DNA from: Solibacillus sp. FSL R7-0668
Lineage (GTDB): Bacteria; Bacillota; Bacilli; Bacillales_A; Planococcaceae
NCBI RefSeq assembly: GCF_038006205.1
Contig: NZ_JBBOUU010000001.1
Location: 183,501-247,500, forward strand
Direction of reading: 5' to 3'
DNA length: 64,000 bases
Shown here: positions 1-8,307 of the stretch, one piece after another
How the letters are laid out: each line of letters starts with the position of its first letter
Position numbering within the stretch: position 1 is the stretch's first letter
The notes under the pieces: generated by a model
The model's database searches: none
What the model was told of the DNA's origin: nothing
What the model saw: only the letters and a program-made list of their open reading frames with translations
Position numbers and translations under genes: made by a program

Positions 1-702
1 TTTTGTTTGGAATCGTTGACGATAAATACATTCTTTTTTGATGGTCGAATGGAATGACTCGATACAGGCATTATCATAAGGATCGCCTTTTTTACTCATG
101 CTTATTTCCATCTGATATTCTTTTAATAGGTTGGTATACGCGTTTGAGCAGTATTGTACCCCTCTATCGGAATGATGAATGCAACCTGCTGGTGGTTTTC
201 TTATTAGTAACGCTTTTTCCAATGCCTCTAAAACCAAGGCTTCTTTCATGTGGTCAGCGATTGCCCAACCAATAATTTTACGTGAGTATAAATCCATAAT
301 GCTCGCTAAATAAAGCCATCCCTGCATCGTCCGTATATACGTAATATCCGCCACCCACACTTGATTTGGCTCTTTCACATCGAAGTCACGCTTCACTAAA
401 TCAGGATAAATAAAATGGTCGTGATCGGAATTGGTTGTTCGTTGATATTGTTTAGGAATGACAGCACATAAACCGAGCTCTCGCATCAAATTCGCTATTT
501 TCTTTTGAGATAAAACATATCCCCATTCTTGTAAGTCCTTTCGAATACGAGGGCTACCATATGTACCATAGCTTTCATGAAAGGATTGATGTACCTTTTG
601 AGTAATTTCAATTTCTCTCTCTTCACGTTCAGTTAGGGGGGCAGATTGTTTCTGAAGCCAATTATAGTAGCCACTTTTGGAGACACCAAGTACGTTACAC
701 AT
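1..702 (-). CDS. IS3-family transposase OrfB (C-terminus outside window)
   Basis: This is the catalytic rve/DDE integrase-like subunit. 234 of 282 residues are present, judged from the identical full copy at 40954-41802. The three catalytic residues are all inside the visible part: D119 in VADITYI, D179 in HHSDRG and E215 in NACIESFHS. The frame is -1 relative to OrfA, so the active enzyme is probably a frameshift fusion. The ATG at 702 is formal only, because the open frame extends upstream to the slippery site. Confidence 0.9.
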   Translation of the reverse strand, partial: MCNVLGVSKSGYYNWLQKQSAPLTEREEREIEITQKVHQSFHESYGTYGSPRIRKDLQEWGYVLSQKKIANLMRELGLCAVIPKQYQRTTNSDHDHFIYPDLVKRDFDVKEPNQVWVADITYIRTMQGWLYLASIMDLYSRKIIGWAIADHMKEALVLEALEKALLIRKPPAGCIHHSDRGVQYCSNAYTNLLKEYQMEISMSKKGDPYDNACIESFHSTIKKECIYRQRFQTK

Positions 703-749
703 CTTTACAATCGTAAATTCACCTACATGTGCTTGAATAAAGGTATAAA

Positions 750-1082
750 TTACGGCTGGTTTTTCGCAAAGATGTGCATCGCCTTTTTTAGGATCGCATT
801 TTCCTCCTCAAGCGCACGCAATTTCTTTTCATAATCATTTTGCATTCGTTTTAACTCTGTCGGTGTGACATACTGAATACCCTCTGTTTCGGCTGCCTTT
901 TGATCACGATATTCTTTTACCCAGCGTCGAATAGAAGATTCTCCAATCCCTAACTCATAGGCTAGTTGAGTGGCTTTTTTCCCTTCTTCCACTACAAGCT
1001 TTACGACATACTCTTTGTACTCTGGTGTGGGCCTTTTACTCATTTTGAACACGTCCTTTAATGTATTAGTCTTATCATACAT
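750..1082 (-). CDS. IS3-family transposase OrfA
   Basis: This 110-residue protein supplies the DNA-binding part of the IS3 transposase. An IS150/IS3-type helix-turn-helix lies at about residues 37-60 and a leucine-zipper-like coiled coil at about 77-102, typical of OrfA proteins that pair with OrfB. The protein is identical to that at 40574-40906. Near its 3' end the gene has an A6G slippery heptamer, where -1 frameshifting would give the OrfAB fusion transposase. All key parts look intact. Confidence 0.92.
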   Translation of the reverse strand: MYDKTNTLKDVFKMSKRPTPEYKEYVVKLVVEEGKKATQLAYELGIGESSIRRWVKEYRDQKAAETEGIQYVTPTELKRMQNDYEKKLRALEEENAILKKAMHIFAKNQP

Positions 1083-1124
1083 ACGCTCGCAATTACGTGT
1101 CCATTATTTATACTAACCTCAAAA

Positions 1125-1395
1125 CCGAGCATAAAATCATAAATTCGATCACAAATCACCCGAAAACGAGCATAAAACCACAAAAACCGAGCATATTCCG
1201 CGTGAAGGAATTAGGATTGAAGAAATGAACCGTATATTTCGGTAGCGTAACCCAGAAATATGGGAATTCGCACGCAAAATTGAAATATCGCACGTATTTT
1301 CGAAAAACCGCACGCAAACACCCGAAATTCGCACGCAAATTTAAAATATCGCACACAAACACAAAAAAACCGCACGTATTTTCATAACGGCAGTC
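1125..1395. repeat. Degenerate tandem repeat of about 20-21 bp period
   Basis: The intergenic stretch between the IS and the S-layer gene is built of short units of 20-21 bp. Each begins with GAGCATA or GCACG(C/T)A followed by an A-rich tail. About four GAGCATA-type units lie at 1125-1200 and six GCACG-type units at 1269-1395. The A-tracts recur about every two helical turns, which could bend the DNA. The same motifs occur beside the second IS3 copy (40490-40534 and 41955-41970) and, more degenerate, at 43265-43325 and 49375-49450. Confidence 0.7.
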
Positions 1396-1554
1396 GCCCA
1401 CAGCTCCCAATGGATTTAAAAAGCTTATATAAAGAGGAAAACAAATGCTAGTTTTTTGTACAGTTTTGGCTAGGAAGTGCCGATATAAAGAATGGAGTAG
1501 TATGAGTAGATTCAACATGACTTTACAATTCAAAAAGGGGAGGTTTTCTCTAGC

Positions 1555-4500
1555 ATGGAATCGAAAAAAGCACAAAAGCTTTCAAAGGCAACCGTGGCTA
1601 CTGTTTTGGCAGCAAGTGGTGTCATCGTAGCAATGCCACAGTCATCGAGTGCCAGCACATTTAGTGATGTCAGCCAATATTCAGATTATTATGAGCCGAT
1701 TGTCGATTTAGTGAATCGCAAAATTGTGAGTGGCTATCCAGACGGTACATTCAGACCTAATAAATCCATCACGCGTGAAGAGGCAGCAAAAATGCTTGCA
1801 CGCACGATTGATGTCAATATAACAAACCCAGCCAATCCAGGCTTTAAGGATGTCAGAACGAGCGATCCCAACTATCGCTATATCGCAGCACTTGCATCAG
1901 AGGGAATTATTAATGGCTATCCGGACGGGAAATTCCATCCGAAAGAGCCGATTACCCGCGCGCAAATGGCCAAAATTTTGTCGTTAGGCTTCAAATTAGG
2001 GATTTCGACAAAGTTAAATCATGGCTTTAAGGATGTGCCGAGCAACAATCCAAATGCGTACTTTATTCAAACGCTGTATGATTTGAATATTACAAAAGGG
2101 GTCACAGCCATCAAATTCGACCCATTCAATACCGTTACCCGCGCGCAAATGGCGACGTTTATTTGGCGTGCAGAAAAGGCCGACCGTGGTACACCCGTCT
2201 ATGAGGTTGGCGATATCATCGGGGACCAAATCTACATAAACGGTGTTGCGCATACCATTGCCAGTCATCTTCGCAGTATTTTAAATGCCTCGAACAAAAA
2301 TATGTTAAAGGGCGCTTATATTGAGGGCGATTTTACGGGCAATAAAATTAATAACATGACGAAGCTAACGATTAATGCAAGCGGTACGTCCTCACGCCTA
2401 CTTGCGATGGATGGCGACTATACATCCTTTGCGGGCGAGCTTGTTGTTAATGGCAGCTATTTGCGCTTCAAGAATATTAATTTTACAGGGCGAGTAGAGA
2501 TTGCAGAGGCTCCGCGCCGTTCGTTAGCGGAATTCGCAGGTGTTCGTGTAGCGGGCATTTCAACTTTTGCGGGCTTTATTGATTGGACGCCACCAACGAG
2601 TAATGGCGATGACGGCTCGTTAAATCCAGATGAGGACGAGACGTTAGTGGATAAGCCAGACCCGTCGAAGCCGGAGACGAAATACAAGGATCGTATGCCG
2701 AATCTAAAGAAATATGTCGATTTTGAAAGCGCGGAGTTACGTCAAGTGTATGTAACGGCCAATCATGCGTTTTTAAAGGCGGATAGCGATATTGACCGCC
2801 TATATGTACAGGGAGAAATCTCGAATTTTGAGCTTTATGCCAATGCCAATGCGATGTATGTGGATACAGATTTCAATACTACAATTTACGGGTCACATGA
2901 TATTAAGTATGCGTACAAAAACTCGCTGAAAAACGTGTATCTAAGATCGGATGCAACGTACGATTATTACTACGTTACAGCGGGTAATGGCTATACCAAT
3001 CTTGGGGAATTTGCCTATATTTCAAACGCCGTTATTCCGGTAAAGGAAACGGTGAATGATGTATTCGACGATTTCGAAACAGATGAACCAAATATTGGAT
3101 ATATTGAAGACGAGGACGGGAAAGAAGTTTCGCGTGATCCTGTTGGCGATAATGAGGTATCGGACAAAACACAGCCAATTATTACACAGCTAGATGTCAA
3201 GGCTGGTGGTACCGTGGCAGATGTGACGATGACAGCCAATGAAGATGGTACGTACTACTATGTGGTAAGACCGTCCAGCGAAAAGGCACCGTCGATTAGT
3301 GAGATTAAAACAGGTGGCTTCAAGTTCAATGGCAGTGGCCCGATCACGATGGATGAGCAAGTGAAATTCCAAGTAACTGGCTTAGAAACGAAGACGGAAT
3401 ACACGATTTACGCCATCGTAATTGATGATGCAGACAATGTATCGGAGAAGAAGTCTGTTGATTTCACGACGATTGACAATAGCCCACCACGCTTTACATT
3501 ACAGCCGGGTGCCAAACAGCCAGGCGGTAAGCGTTTTGAGGTGAAGTTCACTAGAATTAGCGAGCCCGGAACGATTTACTACTATGTCCGACAAAAGGGC
3601 TCATCAGGTGTAGACCCAACGTTTGAGGACATCATGAAAAAGTATACAGGCACTGTCTTGGTGACAAAGCCAGAAGACCTACCAGAAATGATTCGACAAG
3701 TCGGTGCAGATCCAAATAAAAGCGCTGTTCTGCCAAATACAACCTATGAAGTCTTTGCCATCATGGTCGACAAAACCGATAACCGCTCGAATTTGGTGGA
3801 GAAGATAGAGGTTAAGACGGAAGCGCCTGATACGACTCATCCATATGTTAATAATACGGAGTTAGTATTAGAAGGAAATACAGTTTCTAATGATGGCTAT
3901 TTCTATTTGACAGTAAATGAGGAATTAGACAAGGAAAGTGCTGAGAATATAGATAATTATGTGTTATCAGGTACCGGTATTGTTAACATTTCAGGGCAAA
4001 AGGAAATTAAACCGAGTGAAGTTGTTTATTCAAATAAACGAATTCGCTTAAAAATCCCTTCTGTTACGGCATTAGTAAATGGAGATACGATTCGAGTAAC
4101 AGTACTACCTGGAGTAAAAGATTTAGCTGAGAATCCATTTGAAAGTACAGAAACAGCGCCAAATGGAAATCCACCGCGAAATTATGCTATATATAATCAT
4201 TTAGATCCGTTAGCGCCAACCTTAAAGATTGATAAGGTTGAAAACTCGCCAACAGATAATAAATTTTTAGTGAATGTAATAACAAATAAAGCTGGTACGT
4301 ACTACTACATGATTTTGGAAAATGGCTATTTTGATCGGGAAGGTAAAAACGGTATTACACCTCGTGACTTTGTTGATGAATTTGATTCGGAGACGATAAC
4401 TGGTAAATTCGATACGGATACAAAAAAGGATTATTTAGCAAAAGGCTCGGGCTCTGCTGAATTAGGTAAAATTAAACTACCGCCGATTTCGCGACCAGAT

Positions 4501-5931
4501 GGTGTAAGTGAGTTTAAAGATTACTCGATTTATATTTTATTAAAAGACCGTTCAGGTAAAATTTCGATTTGGGATCAAAAAACATTAATTACGGACACGA
4601 AACCGCCTTTAACGAAAGAATATAAAATTGAATCGCCTAAAACAGGTACGGATAAATATAAAAATGAAACAGCATCTATTACATTTAATGCGGATGAAGC
4701 AGGAACACTTCATGTAGCGGCGATTCCAAAATACAAAAAGGATGTGCCTCCAAATAATAAAAATTATATTTGGAACAAAGATTCAGCAGGTAATAGTTAT
4801 TTTGATACGACTACAGGGAAATTAAATACAAATCGTTCAGACATTAGTGTTATTTATGACATGATGTATGATAATGCAACTCGTTTAAAAAACTTTAAGG
4901 ACTTTGCACAAAAGGCTGGGAAATATGTTGATAAAGGGTATGAAGCTGGAAATCCTACTGTTGATATTGAAGGTCTAGATCCACATATGGAATATATGTT
5001 CTTAATGGGTGTAGAAGATACGTACGGGAACTTTACAATTCGCCAACTAAGTGATAACCCACCGCCAATCTCTTCGGATGAGCCAAACGGTGCGTTGATT
5101 GTAAAAGATTTTTATACCGACGGGGTGCAGCCGCATATTGCTAAGGATGGCATTATTGTTCGTGAAGGCCAATTAGATAATGCGGATAGTACATTTACGA
5201 TCACATTTAACGAAGCTATTATGCGACAAAATGGTATTTCAAATCCTGCAAACTTTAATAAACCGTTAGATAAATCTGAAATTAAGTTAGAGGATATTTT
5301 AACTATTGCAGGTGATGCAGGTGATATTACATCTAAATTCATTGTTGAAAATTATATTTATGAAGCAGATACTACTAAATCATCTAAATTAATTATTAAA
5401 GCAAAAGATGGATTAAATACGGCAAATACAACATTTAATGTAACAATGAAAGCTAATAAAGAAAAAGCATACGACTATGTGAATCATAATACATTTGATA
5501 TTAGCAAAATTGGTAAATACATTTATCGAGTACTTTCTTCAGACTTTACGGAAATTACACAAGTTGGTCCAGGCTTAACACCATCATCAAGTTATAAAGT
5601 AATTGCTGTCTTTGATTTAACGTCAACAGATCCAAACTTTGCGATTAATGAAAATCTAACATACTATTATGCAAGTTATTCTAAGGCAATGCAGTCATAT
5701 GTTATGGGATTAACACCAGATAAGATTGTTGATATAGCAAATTCAAGCGTTGCCATTGATCAGGCGTTAAATAGAGGTAAAGGTACTGTTTTAGCTACTG
5801 GGGGTCGAGCAAACATCCCACTAGAACATTCTACTGGTTTCTATAAAGACGATTACATTGTAATTGTACTTGAGGATAAATATGGAAATAGGTTGCACGG
5901 ATATCAAAAGGTAGGGTATTCTAGACCATAA
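1555..5931 (+). CDS. Large SLH-domain cell-surface protein
   Basis: This 1458-residue exported protein is probably anchored to the secondary cell-wall polymer. The start has a good ribosome site (AAAGGGGAGG about 11 bases upstream). An N-terminal signal peptide ends near residue 33 (...SSSAS). Three SLH domains follow at about 34-90, 95-152 and 158-215, each with the GYPDGTFRP or TRAQMA-type signatures. The remainder is a long beta-rich region resembling tandem Ig/fibronectin-like and SbsA Ig-like modules (for example repeated YYYVVR/TYYYM segments). Base composition changes near 3840: upstream codons are fairly GC-rich and downstream codons clearly AT-rich, suggesting a mosaic gene. It could be the S-layer protein or an accessory surface protein; the ligand is unknown. 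Confidence 0.85.
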   Translation: MESKKAQKLSKATVATVLAASGVIVAMPQSSSASTFSDVSQYSDYYEPIVDLVNRKIVSGYPDGTFRPNKSITREEAAKMLARTIDVNITNPANPGFKDVRTSDPNYRYIAALASEGIINGYPDGKFHPKEPITRAQMAKILSLGFKLGISTKLNHGFKDVPSNNPNAYFIQTLYDLNITKGVTAIKFDPFNTVTRAQMATFIWRAEKADRGTPVYEVGDIIGDQIYINGVAHTIASHLRSILNASNKNMLKGAYIEGDFTGNKINNMTKLTINASGTSSRLLAMDGDYTSFAGELVVNGSYLRFKNINFTGRVEIAEAPRRSLAEFAGVRVAGISTFAGFIDWTPPTSNGDDGSLNPDEDETLVDKPDPSKPETKYKDRMPNLKKYVDFESAELRQVYVTANHAFLKADSDIDRLYVQGEISNFELYANANAMYVDTDFNTTIYGSHDIKYAYKNSLKNVYLRSDATYDYYYVTAGNGYTNLGEFAYISNAVIPVKETVNDVFDDFETDEPNIGYIEDEDGKEVSRDPVGDNEVSDKTQPIITQLDVKAGGTVADVTMTANEDGTYYYVVRPSSEKAPSISEIKTGGFKFNGSGPITMDEQVKFQVTGLETKTEYTIYAIVIDDADNVSEKKSVDFTTIDNSPPRFTLQPGAKQPGGKRFEVKFTRISEPGTIYYYVRQKGSSGVDPTFEDIMKKYTGTVLVTKPEDLPEMIRQVGADPNKSAVLPNTTYEVFAIMVDKTDNRSNLVEKIEVKTEAPDTTHPYVNNTELVLEGNTVSNDGYFYLTVNEELDKESAENIDNYVLSGTGIVNISGQKEIKPSEVVYSNKRIRLKIPSVTALVNGDTIRVTVLPGVKDLAENPFESTETAPNGNPPRNYAIYNHLDPLAPTLKIDKVENSPTDNKFLVNVITNKAGTYYYMILENGYFDREGKNGITPRDFVDEFDSETITGKFDTDTKKDYLAKGSGSAELGKIKLPPISRPDGVSEFKDYSIYILLKDRSGKISIWDQKTLITDTKPPLTKEYKIESPKTGTDKYKNETASITFNADEAGTLHVAAIPKYKKDVPPNNKNYIWNKDSAGNSYFDTTTGKLNTNRSDISVIYDMMYDNATRLKNFKDFAQKAGKYVDKGYEAGNPTVDIEGLDPHMEYMFLMGVEDTYGNFTIRQLSDNPPPISSDEPNGALIVKDFYTDGVQPHIAKDGIIVREGQLDNADSTFTITFNEAIMRQNGISNPANFNKPLDKSEIKLEDILTIAGDAGDITSKFIVENYIYEADTTKSSKLIIKAKDGLNTANTTFNVTMKANKEKAYDYVNHNTFDISKIGKYIYRVLSSDFTEITQVGPGLTPSSSYKVIAVFDLTSTDPNFAINENLTYYYASYSKAMQSYVMGLTPDKIVDIANSSVAIDQALNRGKGTVLATGGRANIPLEHSTGFYKDDYIVIVLEDKYGNRLHGYQKVGYSRP

Positions 5932-5946
5932 ATCTCCTTTGTGTAT

Positions 5947-5983
5947 TGCACCGGTGCACAAATTATGTGTTGCACCGGGTGCA
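5947..5983. repeat. Two palindromic repeat heads after the S-layer gene
   Basis: TGCACCGGTGCA at 5947-5958 and TGCACCGGGTGCA at 5971-5983 lie 15-50 bases after the stop codon. They match the head of the dispersed intergenic repeat (full copies at 6943, 11751, 13371 and elsewhere) but lack its terminator tail. The second is followed by TAAACAA as in other copies, and then sequence of the IS4 relic begins. Confidence 0.75.
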
Positions 5984-6028
5984 TAAACAAATATCATGCT
6001 TGATTTCACACGTGTTGATTAACCAAAA

Positions 6029-6941
6029 TCATCCAGTACGTATTTGATTTAAATCATAATGAAACGCGAGGATTTCTTTTAGTCCAAAACGCCACTCAAT
6101 TGACAAGGTTTTTGCGCGTAACTTACGTGCAAAACTAACAAAAGATAAGGGTTTACAGTGAGTTTTCTTTTGACCTTCAGTATGCATAAATTTTAATAAG
6201 ACGTAGGCAATCATAGCCGCAAAAAGCTGACTGAATACCGCATTTTTAGTCGTGCCAAATAACACTGGCACATTTAAGTTTTGCTTAATCCAGCGGAAAA
6301 AAGATTCAATTGCCCAGCGTTGTTTGTACATTCCAGCGATTTCTTCTGCAGTTACATCGCGAAGATTCGTGACAACACGTACAATTTCGCCTTCATAATC
6401 TAGAAATTCAACAACACGATGGCGGTTTTTCGTTTCATTTTGAACTGTGCCAAGTGTACAAGTGAAATCAGCGATGATATTTGAGCCTTCATCAACGTTT
6501 CTTTTTAACGATTTTTTGCGATTTAATTGGATATTCTCTTTTAAACGAATGACAAAATCTTGTTTCGTTGTCGCATATCGATCCGCCTTTTCAATTGAAA
6601 AATAGGCACGATCTGCGACTATAATGAAGCGCTTATCTTCGAGTTCAACACCGATTGGACCATCGTGCTTTAACCCAGTTGTTTCAACGATTTGAAGGGG
6701 CATTCCTGTTTTATTCGTAAAACTTACATGAGTTTAATACCTGAACGCTGCCCATGATATAAGGCCCAAGGTAAGCGGTTTTTTCCGACCGTAATCGTTG
6801 TAGAATCAATTGCGAGCAGTTCCTTTTTTAGTTTAAGTGTGCGTCTCGCCGATCGATTTAATCGACTTATAATGACTTCGAAAATACGTTTGACAATCAA
6901 ATAATTTAATTCACCTAAACGTTTGGAAAGTGTGGAATTTA
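6029..6941 (-). pseudogene. Truncated, frameshifted IS4-family transposase
   Basis: The main open part (6029-6703) encodes the C-terminal half of an IS4-family DDE transposase. It has the second catalytic Asp (IVADRAYFS) and the YREK signature (YKQRWAIESFFRWIK). Codons upstream of 6703 continue the protein in another frame, including the first catalytic Asp (LLAIDSTTITVG) and PWALYHGQRSG. One base is missing near 6724-6733, giving a stop after GIKLM. The N-terminus is absent: homology stops at a TGCACCGGGTGCA repeat head at 6943. This group differs from the two intact IS4 copies in the window. It is not functional. Confidence 0.85.
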
Positions 6942-6942
6942 A

Positions 6943-7075
6943 TGCACCGGGTGCACAAACAATTCACTACAATTCATAAATATTCATATGTGTTGTTAGT
7001 TATAGGGGAGTCGTAAGTGAGAGAAATCTTGCTTACGGCTTTTTTACGTTGGGTGAAAGGCCTAACAACAACTAT
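6943..7075 (+). repeat. Dispersed palindrome-terminator repeat, copy B
   Basis: This full copy has the head TGCACCGGGTGCA (6943-6955), a linker containing AATTCACTACAATTCATAA and a TGTTGTTAG motif, then a strong hairpin terminator (7009-7047). It ends near CCTAACAACA, which pairs with TGTTGTTAG to enclose the terminator in a larger inverted repeat. It joins the truncated transposase on its left. Confidence 0.8.
7009..7047 (+). terminator. Intrinsic terminator inside repeat copy B
   Basis: A 14-bp stem (AGTCGTAAGTGAGA with TCTTGCTTACGGCT, allowing G-U pairs) closes on a GAAA tetraloop and is followed by a run of T. This is the best-conserved version of the repeat's terminator. Confidence 0.85.
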
Positions 7076-7220
7076 TGAGCGTACAATTAATGACCTGCCA
7101 CCCTAAAAGTGATAGACACCAATCATAAAAATCCCTAATTTTATTTTTGATTTATCAAATAATTAACGGAATTTTCAGTCGTTAAATGTTAAATTAGTAG
7201 TAAAAGGAAGAGCGGGTTAA

Positions 7221-7490
7221 TTGCATAATCAATATACTTTACACGCAATTATGAATAATGGTAGTAGAAAGATATTAAGAATTGATGATGATTATTTAAA
7301 GGTACTGCTGGCTTTTGTTAATGGTACGACAATTCATGATGAAGTGATAAAAATTGTGGATATATTAACAGTGGGTGAGCTTGAATTCTTATCTAAAGTA
7401 ACTTCTGGTGAATGCGATTATTTTCTTCTTACATCAAAATACTCAAAAATAATTAGACGAATCGAAACAAAGATATTCTTTGAAACGTGA
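7221..7490 (+). CDS. Small hypothetical protein
   Basis: This 89-residue protein starts with TTG behind a GGAAG-type ribosome site. It is soluble, with no signal peptide or membrane segment. No family was recognised. It begins about 145 bases after terminator-repeat copy B and is followed 25 bases later by another palindromic head (7516-7528), so it is framed by repeats on both sides. The AT-rich composition matches the accessory region. Confidence 0.5.
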   Translation: MHNQYTLHAIMNNGSRKILRIDDDYLKVLLAFVNGTTIHDEVIKIVDILTVGELEFLSKVTSGECDYFLLTSKYSKIIRRIETKIFFET

Positions 7491-7515
7491 TGTTTTACTA
7501 TACTGTTGTATTTAC

Positions 7516-7528
7516 TGCACCGGGTGCA
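7516..7528. repeat. Palindromic repeat head
   Basis: TGCACCGGGTGCA follows the small gene at 7221-7490 by 25 bases. No terminator tail follows. Instead an open frame of 30-40 codons (to the TAG near 7640), with no start of its own, runs directly out of it. This looks like the 3' remnant of a lost gene joined at the repeat. Confidence 0.7.
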
Positions 7529-7654
7529 CGGGCACTTATTGTTGAATCGCTCGGACGAGTTTGATATTGCACATCTGTTTTCATGTGTCGATCCACAAGA
7601 TTATGGAGATTCAATTTTTCATGAGAGTACTCAACCTATTTAGGGGTAGATGAA

Positions 7655-7774
7655 ATGGATATAAAAGAAGAAAAGGTGATTTTTGGTGCTAACAATGCAT
7701 ATAGATCCAATATAAAAAACTACAGAGAACAAATTAAATATTATATTAACGTTACTTTGGTTGAATTACAGTAA
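7655..7774 (+). CDS. Possible small protein or remnant (39 aa)
   Basis: This 39-codon frame starts with ATG and has an AGGGG ribosome site 9 bases upstream. The product is charged at the N-terminus (MDIKEEK) and was not recognised. It follows an upstream remnant frame ending near 7640. It may be the beginning of a broken gene. Confidence 0.3.
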   Translation: MDIKEEKVIFGANNAYRSNIKNYREQIKYYINVTLVELQ

Positions 7775-7944
7775 TTGTAACATCCTAACCAAATATAAAA
7801 TTTAATCAAAAAATCCTCTTACCTATATTTACATCCAAAGTTTAATGCCTTAGCCTATTTTGTATATTTACAAGGAAAAGCAATTTTAAGTAACTTTACA
7901 TATGATGTATACTTACGATAATTAGGAGAAGGGAAGTGTGTTAA

Positions 7945-8103
7945 ATGGATAATTTAAATGCTTTAGATCAAGAATTCCTTCAAAATAATCCTGAAATGGC
8001 TAAATTCTTTTTTTCAAAAGAAAATACTGTAGCGACTAAGTTGATTGCGGAAAGACTTAAAATATCAAAATCCACTTGTTTTCTTTCATTTCTTTGTGAA
8101 TAG
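7945..8103 (+). CDS. Possible small protein (52 aa)
   Basis: An ATG behind GGAGAAGGGAAG opens a 52-codon frame. The product begins MDNLNALDQEFLQNNPEMAK and has a helical, possibly HTH-like middle (KLIAERLKISKST), then ends in a different-looking tail (CFLSFLCE). The tail overlaps a stretch at 8075-8135 that on the other strand reads like a fragment of a different gene (VDVDELVELLTPAIHKEM). The original C-terminus was probably replaced at a junction. Confidence 0.35.
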   Translation: MDNLNALDQEFLQNNPEMAKFFFSKENTVATKLIAERLKISKSTCFLSFLCE

Positions 8104-8307
8104 CCGGTGTTAATAATTCTACAAGCTCATCTACGTCAACTTGCTAATCAACAATCTAGAAGAATGTCCAAAGAAGGAATAAATCGGTATCAAATCTTCA
8201 TCATATAAAATGTTGATTTAACAGCATTATTGTCACTTTATAGTGCATAGATTTTTTAAAAAAAGCCTAATTTAGCTTATATAAAGGTTAATAATTTATT
8301 AAGTGAT

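Larger units (their letters stand above)
1..1121 (-). mobile_element. IS3-family (IS150-like) insertion sequence, cut by window start
   Basis: This element reads right to left and is the same sequence as the complete copy at 40535-41920 wherever they overlap. Its outer end is placed at 1121, where the sequence shared by both copies stops (terminal TGAGG on the minus strand). The other end lies before the window. It carries orfA and most of orfB in the usual IS3 arrangement with a -1 frameshift site between them. The two copies are in opposite orientation. Confidence 0.9.

Noticed and set aside
1125-1395. CRISPR array
   Set aside because: The 20-21 bp units are contiguous and degenerate with no unique spacers, and no cas gene is present.
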